The position numbers and the translations under genes are program-made. Positions 9,100-17,556 of a stretch of DNA of 64,000 nt are shown here, in pieces. How positions within the stretch are numbered: position 1 is the stretch's first letter; each line of letters starts with the position of its first letter. The stretch lies in NCBI RefSeq assembly GCF_029168315.1, contig NZ_JARGYD010000008.1:146740-210739 (forward strand), in the 5' to 3' direction. This DNA comes from Psychromarinibacter halotolerans (GTDB taxonomy: Bacteria; Pseudomonadota; Alphaproteobacteria; Rhodobacterales; Rhodobacteraceae). The notes beneath the pieces are model-generated. The model saw only the letters and a list, made by a program, of their open reading frames with translations, was not told the DNA's origin and made no database searches.

Positions 9100-10473
9100 A
9101 TGAGCCGCTGGCGTACATACAGGCCGCATGTCGCGGGTCTTCTCGGGCTTGGCCTGCCGCTGATCGGCAGCCACCTTGCACAGGTTGCGATCGGCGTGAC
9201 CGACGCCCTGATGCTGGGCTGGTACGACGTCGAGGCACTGGCCGCCGCCACCCTCGCACATTCCATCTGGTTCGTGATCTTCATCCTCGGCTCGGGCTTC
9301 GCCTTCGCCGTCATGCCGATGGTCGCGCAAGCCATCGGATCGGGCGACGACCGTCAGGTCCGCCGGGTGACGCGGATGGGTATGTGGATCTCGATCCTGT
9401 TCGGACTGGCCGTGATGCCCGCCCTGATCTGGTCGCGCCCCCTGCTGGAACTGATGGGCCAGACAGAGATCGTGGCGACGCTTGCGCAAACCTACCTTGC
9501 GATCACCGCAGTCGCGATGGTGCCCGCCCTGCTGGTGATGGTGCTGAAAAGCTATCTGTCGTCGCTGGAACGCACGCAGGTGGTTCTGTGGATCACGCTG
9601 GCCGGGGCCGGTGTGAACATCGCGCTGAACTACATCCTGATCTTCGGCAAGCTGGGCCTGCCCGAGATGGGCATCGCCGGCGCCGCGACCGCCTCTTTGA
9701 CGGTGCATGTCCTGAGCTTTCTTGCCTTCGCGGTCTATGCGGCGCAGGTGACCCGCGAACACACGCTGTTCGCCCGCTTCTGGCGCCCCGACTGGGAAGC
9801 CTTCTGGCAGGTCTTCCGCCTTGGCTGGCCCATCGGCATCACCAACCTTGCAGAGACGGGGCTGTTCGCCGCGACGGCGGTGATGATGGGCTGGCTGGGC
9901 CCGGTGCCGCTGGCGGCGCACGGGGTGGCGATCCAGCTGGCATCGCTGACCTTCGTGGTTCACCTTGGCCTTAGCCAAGCCGCCACGGTGCGGGCCGGCG
10001 CGGCGCTTGGGCGCGGCGACCTCGACTTTCTGCGGCTGGGCGCCCGCGCGGTCACCGGCTTGTCGATTCTGTTCGCCATCGTGACGATGGTCGTCTACCT
10101 GTCGGTGCCCGAACTGCTGGTCGGCCTGTTCGTCGACCCCGCCGACCCACGCCGCCCCGAGATCCTTGCCATCGGCGTCGTCCTGCTGTCGGTCGCGGCG
10201 CTGTTCAACACCGTGGACGGGCTGCAGGTGATCGCCCTTGGGCTGCTGCGCGGCCTGCAGGACACGCGAACCCCGATGATCCTTGCGGCGGTGTCCTACT
10301 GGGTATTCGGCTTTCCGGCGGGCTACGTGTTCGGCTTCGTCCTGGACTTCGGCGCGCCCGGCGTCTGGGCCGGGCTGGTCTGCGGCCTTGCCGTTGCGGC
10401 GTTCACCCTGCTTTGGCGATTCTGGGCCGAGTTCGCACGCCGCGCCCGCCGCGCCGACCCGGCACAGGCCTAG
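9100..10473 (+). CDS. MATE-family multidrug efflux transporter
   Basis: A 457-residue inner-membrane antiporter with about 12 hydrophobic segments in two homologous halves. The N-terminal LGLPLIGSHLAQVAIGVTDALMLGWY is characteristic of NorM-type MatE domains, and GLLRGLQDTRTPM lies in the second half. It would export cationic drugs in exchange for Na+ or H+; the substrate cannot be read from sequence. It ends 3 nt from the end of the convergent permease gene. Confidence 0.92.
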   Translation: MSRWRTYRPHVAGLLGLGLPLIGSHLAQVAIGVTDALMLGWYDVEALAAATLAHSIWFVIFILGSGFAFAVMPMVAQAIGSGDDRQVRRVTRMGMWISILFGLAVMPALIWSRPLLELMGQTEIVATLAQTYLAITAVAMVPALLVMVLKSYLSSLERTQVVLWITLAGAGVNIALNYILIFGKLGLPEMGIAGAATASLTVHVLSFLAFAVYAAQVTREHTLFARFWRPDWEAFWQVFRLGWPIGITNLAETGLFAATAVMMGWLGPVPLAAHGVAIQLASLTFVVHLGLSQAATVRAGAALGRGDLDFLRLGARAVTGLSILFAIVTMVVYLSVPELLVGLFVDPADPRRPEILAIGVVLLSVAALFNTVDGLQVIALGLLRGLQDTRTPMILAAVSYWVFGFPAGYVFGFVLDFGAPGVWAGLVCGLAVAAFTLLWRFWAEFARRARRADPAQA

Positions 10474-10476
10474 GCG

Positions 10477-12252
10477 CTACAGCGGCCAGAACACCAGGAT
10501 CGCCGGAACCGAGACCGCGACGACCAGAATTTCCAGCGGCAGCCCCATCCGCCAGTAATCGCCGAACTTGTAGCCGCCCGGCCCAAGGATCAGCGTGTTG
10601 TTCTTGTGCCCGATGGGCGTCAGGAAAGCACAGGACGCGGCGACCGCGACAGCCATCAGGAACGGGTCCGGGTTCACCTCCAGCGACTGCGCCATTCGAA
10701 TGCCGACCGGCGCCGCGACGATGGCGGTGGCGGTGTTGTTCAGCACGTCCGACAGGCTCATTGTGACGACCATCAGCACGGTCAGGATCGCCCAAGGCGG
10801 CATCCCCTCGGTCAGGCCGACCAGCGCCCCGGCGATCAGTTCGGTGCCGCCCGAGCTTTCCAGCGCCGCGCCCAGCGGGATCATCGAGCCCAGCAAGACC
10901 ACAACCGGCCACTCGATGTGGGTATAGACCTCTGTCACCGGCACGATGCGCGTCAGCACATAGCCGACCACGACCAGCCCCAGCGCCACCGGCAGGTAAA
11001 TCAGCCCAAGCGACGCCGCCGCCACCGCCGCGGCGAACATGCCGATGGCCAGCCACGTCTTGCTGTCCTGCGTCACCGACAGGCCGCGCTCTGCCAGCGG
11101 CAGACAGCCCAGCCACTCGACAACCTCGGCCTCCTCGCCTTCGGGCACCAGCAACAGCAGGATGTCCCCGGCGCGGATCGTCTCGCGGCGCAACTGGCCC
11201 GAGACGCCGGCGCCCTTGCGCGAGATCCCCAACAGGATCGACCGCCGTCGCCAGTTCAGCCCGATCGCCCGCGCGCTGCGCCCAGCGATGCGCGCGTCCT
11301 GCGGCACCACGACCTCGATCTTCGAGACGCCATCGCTGTTGTCCAGCAGGTACGACTCGCGCTTGGGATCGGCGAACTTCAGCGACAGCGCGGTGCGGAA
11401 CTCGTCCAGCGCCTGCGGCGTCGCCTGCAGCACCAGCGCATCCTGCGCCTCAATCACCATGTCGCGCCGCTTGCCCTTCAGACGCTCTCCGCTGCGCACG
11501 ATACCAAGGATCACGACGTCGGCCTTTTCGGCCTCTTCGTCCAGATCGTCCAACCGCATCCCGATCTGCGCGCCGTCCTCCGGCACGGTCAGTTCGGCGA
11601 TATAGGCCGCGTCGTCCATCGCGCTATCGGACACGGTGGCCGCCGCCGTCGGGATCAGCCGCCAGCCCACCAGCGCCACGAAGGCCAGCCCCACCAGCGC
11701 GGTGATGCCACCGACGGGGGCAAAGTCGAACATGCTGAAGCTTTCGCCCAGCGACTCGGCCCGGATCGAGGCGATGATGATGTTGGGCGGCGTGCCGATC
11801 AGTGTCGCCATGCCGCCAAGGATGGTGGCGAACGACAGGGGCATCAGCGACAGGCCGGGCGCCCGGCCCGCCTTGCGCGCGGTCTGGATGTCCACCGGCA
11901 TCAGCAACGCCAGCGCGGCGACGTTGTTCATGAAGGCCGACAGCACACCGCCGACCCCGCCCATGATCGCGATATGCGTGCCCAGCGCGCGCGAACTGTC
12001 CACCAGTGTCCGGGTGATCAGATAGACCGCGCCGGACCGCACAAGCCCGGCGGACACCACCAGCACCAGCGCCACGATCAGCGTGGCGGAATGGCCGAAG
12101 CCGGAAAACGCCTCTTCCGTCGGCACCACGCCCAGCACCACCCCCAGCATCAGCGCCCCGAAGGCCACGAGGTCATAGCGGAACCGCCCCCATAGAAGCA
12201 GTCCGAAGACGGCGATGAACAGCGCGAAAAGGATGATCTGGTCCTGGGTCAT
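10477..12252 (-). CDS. SLC13-family permease with two TrkA-C (RCK_C) domains
   Basis: A 591-residue inner-membrane transporter. Hydrophobic N- and C-terminal blocks (about 1-210 and 400-591) carry the DASS/SLC13 hairpin motifs (GTPPNIII at about 150; VLNNTATA and PIGHKNNT in the C-half). Between them are two cytosolic RCK_C-like domains (about 225-395), which bind regulatory ligands in other proteins. Family members move sulfate, dicarboxylates or other anions. The substrate here is unknown. It is a single gene, convergent with the MATE gene. Confidence 0.88.
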   Translation of the reverse strand: MTQDQIILFALFIAVFGLLLWGRFRYDLVAFGALMLGVVLGVVPTEEAFSGFGHSATLIVALVLVVSAGLVRSGAVYLITRTLVDSSRALGTHIAIMGGVGGVLSAFMNNVAALALLMPVDIQTARKAGRAPGLSLMPLSFATILGGMATLIGTPPNIIIASIRAESLGESFSMFDFAPVGGITALVGLAFVALVGWRLIPTAAATVSDSAMDDAAYIAELTVPEDGAQIGMRLDDLDEEAEKADVVILGIVRSGERLKGKRRDMVIEAQDALVLQATPQALDEFRTALSLKFADPKRESYLLDNSDGVSKIEVVVPQDARIAGRSARAIGLNWRRRSILLGISRKGAGVSGQLRRETIRAGDILLLLVPEGEEAEVVEWLGCLPLAERGLSVTQDSKTWLAIGMFAAAVAAASLGLIYLPVALGLVVVGYVLTRIVPVTEVYTHIEWPVVVLLGSMIPLGAALESSGGTELIAGALVGLTEGMPPWAILTVLMVVTMSLSDVLNNTATAIVAAPVGIRMAQSLEVNPDPFLMAVAVAASCAFLTPIGHKNNTLILGPGGYKFGDYWRMGLPLEILVVAVSVPAILVFWPL

Positions 12253-12344
12253 GGCGCGACCCTATGCCGGTTTCGCGCCAAGCTGAACCACTCGTTACAC
12301 GCCCCGGCGCGCGCCCGCCCGAACGTCGCGGCGGCGTCGAGTGC

Positions 12345-12465
12345 GGGAGCCTCCGGCGGGGATATTTGAGGACCAAAGACATCGGGACGCACGGCAGGTC
12401 TCTTTGGTCCGGAAATATCCTGGGGGTGAATGCGGGCGCAGCCCGCAGAGGGGGCAAAGCCCCCT
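12345..12465. repeat. Intergenic repeat with large imperfect inverted repeat (divergent copy A)
   Basis: The arms 12360-12379 and 12401-12420 are inverted repeats (18 of 20 match; shared core GGACCAAAGA) around a 21-nt loop. They are followed by AAATATCCTGGGGG and a GGGGGC-AAA-GCCCCC hairpin at 12450-12464. The right half resembles the repeat copies at 21499, 44155, 51733 and 57727. It fills the gap between the SLC13 gene and tadA; nothing codes here. Confidence 0.6.
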
Positions 12466-12492
12466 TCCCCGATGGCCCCTGACCTACAAGGC

Positions 12493-12945
12493 CTACCGCT
12501 TCGCGGCGAAGAAGTCCTTCAAAAGCGCCTCGCAGTCGCGGGCCGCGATGCCGTCGATCACCTCGGGGGCGTGGTGCATCTGGGGATGGCTGAAGACGCG
12601 CGGGCCGTGGGCCACGCCGCCGGACTTCGGGTCGGACGCGCCGTAGCACAGCCGCGCGATGCGGGCGAAGCCGATGGCGGCGGCGCACATCGGGCAGGGT
12701 TCCAGCGTCACGTACAGGACGTGGCCCGGCAGCCGTTCCGAGCCGGCGGCGGCGCAGGCGGCGCGCAGGGCGAGGATCTCGGCGTGGGCGGTGGGGTCGG
12801 ACAGTTCGCGGGTGCGATTGCCCGCGCGTGCGACGATGCGGCCCGCGGGGTCTGTGATCACCGCGCCCACCGGCACCTCGCCGCGCAGGGCGGCGGCGCG
12901 CGCCTCTTGCAGCGCGGCATCCATCTGGCTTGCAAACGCGGTCAT
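12493..12945 (-). CDS. tadA: tRNA-specific adenosine deaminase
   Basis: Converts A34 to inosine in the anticodon of tRNA-Arg(ACG). It has 150 residues. The zinc site is HAE (His54, Glu56) plus PCPMC (Cys84, Cys87). FSHPQMHHAPEV near the C-terminus is typical of TadA. I chose ATG 12945; the frame stays open far upstream, but that part overlaps the divergent permease promoter and has no similarity. Confidence 0.93.
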   Translation of the reverse strand: MTAFASQMDAALQEARAAALRGEVPVGAVITDPAGRIVARAGNRTRELSDPTAHAEILALRAACAAAGSERLPGHVLYVTLEPCPMCAAAIGFARIARLCYGASDPKSGGVAHGPRVFSHPQMHHAPEVIDGIAARDCEALLKDFFAAKR

Positions 12946-13066
12946 GGCGTTTCTTCGCGCAAACGTCAGCACTTTGCCAGCGGCAATCTTTCCGCGCGCG
13001 CCTTGACCCTCGCGCCGCCGGGCGAAAGGATCGGTGCGACCGCCTCCATTGACCGCCCGGACCTTC

Positions 13067-14167
13067 ATGCAGCAGACACCCCTTTTCAATCTCGTGCTTT
13101 TTCTGGTGCTGGCGGTCACGCTGACGACGATCCTGTACCTTGGGCGCGGTGTGATCCTGCCCATCGTCGCCGCCACGATCCTTGTCTACCTGATGAGCGC
13201 CGCGACGGCCGCGCTGGCGCGGGTGCCGATGCTGGACCGGCTGCCGAACGGGATGCTGAGCTTTCTGGTCGTCCTGGTATTCTCGCTGGTCGTCGCCCTG
13301 TTCGCCGCCGTCGTCGCCGCCACCGTGCGCAGCATCATCGAGGTGATCCCGGGCTACGAAGCGAACCTGGACCGCTTCATCGTCGGGATGGCGGACCGGC
13401 TGAACCTTGACGCGACCGAGATGTGGGACAGCCTGCGCACCGCCACCATCGACCGGATCGACATCGAGGCGCTGACCATCGCCCTGCTGGGCAACTTCAC
13501 CAGTCTTGGCGGCATGATCTTCGTGATCCTGATCTACGCCGCCTTCCTGACCGGCGAGCGGATGCGGTTTCCCGCCAAGATCGCCCGCGCGCTGCCCGAA
13601 GCCGGCGACGCCGAGCGGGTGATGAGCGTGGTGCAGCAGGTCAACGCGCAGATCACCACCTATCTGGGCGTCAAAACGCTGATCAACATCATCCTTGCGT
13701 CGATCTGCTATGTCATCCTGTGGGCGCTGGGCATCGATTTCGCGCTGTTCTGGGCGATCGTCATCGGGATGCTGAACTACATCCCCTATTTCGGCTCGTA
13801 CCTTGGGGTCGCCTTCCCGGCGGTTTTGTCGCTGGCGCAGTTCGTTTCGGTGCCGTGGACGTTGCTGGTCACGGTCCTGCTGACCGCCGCGCAGTTCGTC
13901 GTCGGCAACATCCTGGAACCGCGCCTGATCGGCAGGCAGTTGAACCTTAGCCCCTTCGTCGTCCTGATCGCGCTGGCGTTCTGGGGCGCGCTGTGGGGCA
14001 TTCCGGGGGCGATGCTTGCGATCCCGATGACGTCGATCCTGATCATTGTTCTCAGCCAGTTCCGGTCCACCCGCTTTCTTGCCGTGCTTGCCGCCGAACG
14101 GCTTGACCCGGACCCCGGTCTGCCCGCGCGGTCTCGTCCTGCCGCGGACGAGGTTTCCGCGCCCTGA
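13067..14167 (+). CDS. AI-2E family transporter
   Basis: A 366-residue inner-membrane protein with about 8 hydrophobic segments. The family pattern is present: an N-terminal pair (LVLFLVLAVTLTTILYLGRG), a long amphipathic middle (SIIEVIPGYEANLDRFI), and C-terminal LNYIPYFGSYLG and ILEPRLIGRQLNLSPFVVLI. Members export small molecules or act as Na+/H+ antiporters; substrate unknown. ATG 13067 is used. A GTG at 13034 has an AAAGGA only 3 nt before it and would add 11 residues. Confidence 0.88.
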   Translation: MQQTPLFNLVLFLVLAVTLTTILYLGRGVILPIVAATILVYLMSAATAALARVPMLDRLPNGMLSFLVVLVFSLVVALFAAVVAATVRSIIEVIPGYEANLDRFIVGMADRLNLDATEMWDSLRTATIDRIDIEALTIALLGNFTSLGGMIFVILIYAAFLTGERMRFPAKIARALPEAGDAERVMSVVQQVNAQITTYLGVKTLINIILASICYVILWALGIDFALFWAIVIGMLNYIPYFGSYLGVAFPAVLSLAQFVSVPWTLLVTVLLTAAQFVVGNILEPRLIGRQLNLSPFVVLIALAFWGALWGIPGAMLAIPMTSILIIVLSQFRSTRFLAVLAAERLDPDPGLPARSRPAADEVSAP

Positions 14168-14223
14168 CAACGCGGGCTGACGCCGCTCTTCCAAAGCGCC
14201 GCACGGCGCGGTAAGGCGGGCGC

Positions 14224-15333
14224 ATGACCGAGACCCCTCCTCCCGGCGACCGGATCGCCAAGGTGCTTGCCCGCGCGGGCATCGCCAGCCGTCGTGACGC
14301 CGAGCGGATGATCGAGGCCGGCCGCGTCGCGGTGAACGGCAAGGTGATCGGGTCCCCGGCCCTGAACGTCACCGCGCAGGACCGCGTCACCGTCGACGGC
14401 GCGCCGCTGGCGCCGCCCGAGCCGCCGCGGCTGTGGCTGTACAACAAGCCCACCGGGCTGGTGACCACCGCCAAGGACGAACAGGGCCGCGAGACGGTGT
14501 TCGACGCCCTGCCCGAGGATATGCCCCGGGTGATGAGCGTGGGGCGGCTTGACCTGAACTCGGAAGGGCTGCTGCTGCTGACCAACGACGGGGGCGTCAA
14601 GCGCAAGCTGGAACTGCCCTCGACCGGCTGGCTGCGCCGCTACCGCGTGCGGGTCAACGGAAAGCCCGACGATGCGACGCTGGAGCCGCTGCGCAAGGGT
14701 ATCGAGATCGAGGGCGAGCGGTTTCAGGCGATGGAGGTCGTACTGGACCGCCAGCAGGGCGCGAACGCGTGGCTGACGGTCGGCATCCGCGAGGGCCGCA
14801 ACCGCGAGATCCGCCGCGCGATGGAAGCCGTCGGCCTTGCGGTGAACCGGCTGATCCGGGTCAGCTATGGCCCCTTCCAGCTGGGCAACCTCGGCACCGG
14901 CGAGGTCAGCGAGATCAAGGGCCGCGTGCTGCGCGATCAGCTTGGGCTGGACACCTCGGAGACCGAGGCCCCGGGCCGCGCGCCAAAGGGCAAGGGGCGA
15001 CCTGACCGGTCCGGCCCCGGACAGACCAAGGGTCCGCGATCCGGGCCGGGAAAGCCGGGTTCCGGCAAACCGGCCTCGGCTAAGCAAGGATCGGGCAAAC
15101 CGGGCCGGGCACGGGGTGCTGCGGCGCACAAGGACGAGTGGCAGTCCGGCAAGTCATGGCGCGGCGCGGGCGGGCCCGCTGCCAAAACAGGGCCCAAGTC
15201 CGGCCCGAAATCCGGCCCGAGGGGCAACGCCACCGGCGGCAAGCGTCCGGGCGGCGACGGTCGTGGCCCCAACCAAGGACCTAAGAAAAGCCCGGGCCAA
15301 GGTCCGGGCCGGGGCCCCAAACCGCGCGGCTGA
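14224..15333 (+). CDS. rluB: RNA pseudouridine synthase, RsuA/RluB type, with long basic tail
   Basis: Isomerises a uridine in rRNA. An S4 domain is at about 9-65 (RIAKVLARAGIASRRDAERM). The catalytic domain has the Asp loop SVGRLDLNSEGLLLLTND (Asp110). GREGRNREIRR-like motifs end the core at about 240. Residues about 245-369 are a low-complexity tail of Gly, Pro, Lys, Ser and Arg repeats (GPKSGPKSGP type), probably disordered and RNA-binding. The exact rRNA target (RluB versus RsuA) is inferred. Confidence 0.88.
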   Translation: MTETPPPGDRIAKVLARAGIASRRDAERMIEAGRVAVNGKVIGSPALNVTAQDRVTVDGAPLAPPEPPRLWLYNKPTGLVTTAKDEQGRETVFDALPEDMPRVMSVGRLDLNSEGLLLLTNDGGVKRKLELPSTGWLRRYRVRVNGKPDDATLEPLRKGIEIEGERFQAMEVVLDRQQGANAWLTVGIREGRNREIRRAMEAVGLAVNRLIRVSYGPFQLGNLGTGEVSEIKGRVLRDQLGLDTSETEAPGRAPKGKGRPDRSGPGQTKGPRSGPGKPGSGKPASAKQGSGKPGRARGAAAHKDEWQSGKSWRGAGGPAAKTGPKSGPKSGPRGNATGGKRPGGDGRGPNQGPKKSPGQGPGRGPKPRG

Positions 15334-15501
15334 TCCCGGCGCATCGCACCCGCTTACCTTGCCGTCCGACCAGAACCGGCGCGCAATGCACGCACCGGTC
15401 CGAAAGGCGTGGCGTGCGGGGCCAATCCCGGCGGCGCCCTTGCCTGCGGATGTGCCTGCTGTATCTCTAATCACAGATTTTTGACCGAGCGGGACGAATA
15501 C

Positions 15502-16332
15502 ATGGCCGATCTTCTTACACTCCAGAACCTCGGCAACCTTTTGATGCTGTGCTTTCTTCAGGCGGTTCTGGGCTTTGACAACCTTCTGTACATCTCGATC
15601 CAGTCGCAACGCGCCCCCGTGGCGCAGCAGAAAAGCGTGCGGTTCTGGGGGATCATCATCGCTGTGGCGCTGCGGGTGATTCTGCTGTTCGCGATGGTCC
15701 ACCTGATCGACCTTCTGGCCGAGCCGTTCTTCGTGATGAACTGGGAGGGCGTGCTGGAAGGCGGCGTGAACTTCGCGACCTGCGTGTTCATCTTCGGCGG
15801 CGTGTTCATCATGTACACGGCGGTGAAAGAGATCGCGCACATGCTGTCGATCAACCACCTCGCGACGGATGTCGAGGGTGGCGCCGGCATGTCGGCGGCC
15901 AAGGTTGTCGGGCTGATCGTCATGATGAACCTGATCTTCTCGTTCGACTCGATCCTATCGGCGCTGGCCATCACCGACGTGTTCCCGGTCCTTGCGATCG
16001 CGATCATCCTGTCGGGCGTGGCGATGCTGGTGCTGGCCGACGGCGTCACCACCTTCCTGTCCAAGAACCGGATGTTCGAGGTGCTGGGCCTGTTCATCCT
16101 GCTGATCGTCGGCGTCGTGCTGCTGGGCGAGGCCGGGCAGGCCGCCGCCCATGCCGCCCATGACGAGACGCTGGCGCTGCATGTCTTCGGCTACGAAATC
16201 ATCCCGATGTCCAAGACAACCTTCTATTTCTCGGTCATCGTGTTGTTCGCGGTCGAGGCGATACAGGCGCGCTATTCGCGCAAGCTGGCGGCCGAACGGC
16301 AGGCCGCGACGCGCCAGATGGCGGGCCACTGA
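15502..16332 (+). CDS. TerC-family integral membrane protein
   Basis: A 276-residue polytopic protein. The TerC signature is an acidic residue in the first helix (QAVLGFDNLLYISIQSQ) and a second in NLIFSFDSILSALAITD, both proposed metal-contacting sites. Members are linked to tellurite resistance and to manganese export. ATG 15502 follows GGGACG; the upstream open stretch is Cys-rich and unlikely to be coding. Downstream lie XpaC- and TelA-like genes, a combination also seen in tellurium-stress loci. Confidence 0.9.
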   Translation: MADLLTLQNLGNLLMLCFLQAVLGFDNLLYISIQSQRAPVAQQKSVRFWGIIIAVALRVILLFAMVHLIDLLAEPFFVMNWEGVLEGGVNFATCVFIFGGVFIMYTAVKEIAHMLSINHLATDVEGGAGMSAAKVVGLIVMMNLIFSFDSILSALAITDVFPVLAIAIILSGVAMLVLADGVTTFLSKNRMFEVLGLFILLIVGVVLLGEAGQAAAHAAHDETLALHVFGYEIIPMSKTTFYFSVIVLFAVEAIQARYSRKLAAERQAATRQMAGH

Positions 16333-16417
16333 AGAACATCGGGCCGGTGCGCAATGCTCGCTGGCCCGGACCCTGCAAATGACCTAGGCTGCGGGTAAGA
16401 AGAAGGAGGGCTTGCCC

Positions 16418-16618
16418 TTGGCACGGCTGGTACTTGCCGTTCTATTCATCGGCATTCTGGTTCTTGCCGGACTTGCCGTGGTTCGCACCGTGCGCGGCGG
16501 CATCGCCGCCGTGGATCAGGGAAAGGGACTTGATATGGCCGAGAACGGAATGCTTCCGAAGATCGCCTACGTTCTGCTGATCGCCCTGATCCTCTACGTC
16601 GTCCTCTGGGGGAGCTGA
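16418..16618 (+). CDS. Small two-helix membrane protein
   Basis: A 66-residue peptide with two hydrophobic segments (about 3-23 and 46-64) and a short polar loop (GGIAAVDQGKGLDMAENG). The TTG at 16418 has an ideal Shine-Dalgarno (GGAGG, 8 nt upstream). An in-frame TTG at 16412 lies too close to it. The stop is 2 nt before the XpaC-like gene, so the two are surely co-transcribed. I do not recognise a family. The position suggests a membrane partner of the XpaC/TelA pair. Confidence 0.75.
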   Translation: MARLVLAVLFIGILVLAGLAVVRTVRGGIAAVDQGKGLDMAENGMLPKIAYVLLIALILYVVLWGS

Positions 16619-16620
16619 CG

Positions 16621-17511
16621 ATGGCGCAACGCTTTGGCGGGCGGTTCAGCCCGGACGGCAGCAATCAGCCGGGACCTCAGGGCGCGCCGAATGCGCGCGG
16701 CTGGGCCGGGCGGCGCCCCCGGTCGGGCGGACGGGCCAACCTGCTGTTCATCGCGCCCCTGCCCCTTGTCGTCACCGCGTTCTTCAAGGAACCCGTCGGG
16801 CTTGCGCTGGATCTGGTGGCGTTCGGCATCCTGATGGCCGCCGCCTTCATGACCCGCGAGGGGCTGAAGGCCGAGGCCGCCTATGACGCACGCCGCATCG
16901 CCCGGCGCCCAGCCCTGCCGCGCAAGATCCTTGGCTCGGTCCTGACCGGGCTCGGGCTGGCCGTCGCGGGCTGGAGTGGGGACGGCAGTGTGCTGAACCC
17001 GCTGATCTTCGGCGTACTGGGCGTGGTGCTGCACGTTCTGTCCTTCGGGCTGGACCCGATGTCGGACAAGGGTGCCGAGGGCATCGACCAGTTTCAGTCC
17101 GACCGCGTCGCCCGCGCGGTGGACGAGGCCGAGAAGCACCTTGCCGCCATGTCCGACGCCATCCTGCGGGCCGGCGACCGCAGTCTTGAACGGCGGGTCG
17201 AGAAATTTCAGGGCACCGTCAAGACGATGTTCCGCACGATCGAGGACGATCCCCGCGACCTGACCGGCGCGCGCAAGTACCTTAGCGTCTATTTGCTGGG
17301 GGCGAAGGACGCGACGGTGAAGTTCGCCGACCTTTACGCCCGCACCCGGGACGAAGGCGCGCGGTCCGATTACGAATCCCTGCTCGACGATCTAGAGGCG
17401 AATTTCAGCGCACAAACCGAGAAGCTGCTCGGCGACAATCGCACTGACCTCGATATCGAGATAGAAGTTTTGCGTGACAGGCTTGCCCGTGAAGGGGTCC
17501 GGCCGGAGTAG
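16621..17511 (+). CDS. XpaC-like protein (5-bromo-4-chloroindolyl phosphate hydrolysis family)
   Basis: A 296-residue protein. A Gly/Arg/Pro-rich N-terminus (1-38) precedes four hydrophobic stretches (about 40-60, 61-77, 106-120, 126-142). A long helical, coiled-coil-prone cytosolic C-half follows (FQSDRVARAVDEAEKHLAAM ... EIEVLRDRLA). This matches the XpaC family, which pairs with TelA in Bacillus (xpaC-yaaN). The 'hydrolase' name comes from an indirect phenotype; no catalytic site is visible. TelA follows after 45 nt. Confidence 0.8.
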   Translation: MAQRFGGRFSPDGSNQPGPQGAPNARGWAGRRPRSGGRANLLFIAPLPLVVTAFFKEPVGLALDLVAFGILMAAAFMTREGLKAEAAYDARRIARRPALPRKILGSVLTGLGLAVAGWSGDGSVLNPLIFGVLGVVLHVLSFGLDPMSDKGAEGIDQFQSDRVARAVDEAEKHLAAMSDAILRAGDRSLERRVEKFQGTVKTMFRTIEDDPRDLTGARKYLSVYLLGAKDATVKFADLYARTRDEGARSDYESLLDDLEANFSAQTEKLLGDNRTDLDIEIEVLRDRLAREGVRPE

Positions 17512-17556
17512 GGTATTGAATTGGCATATTTCGGGGACAATTAGGGGGTTAGCACC

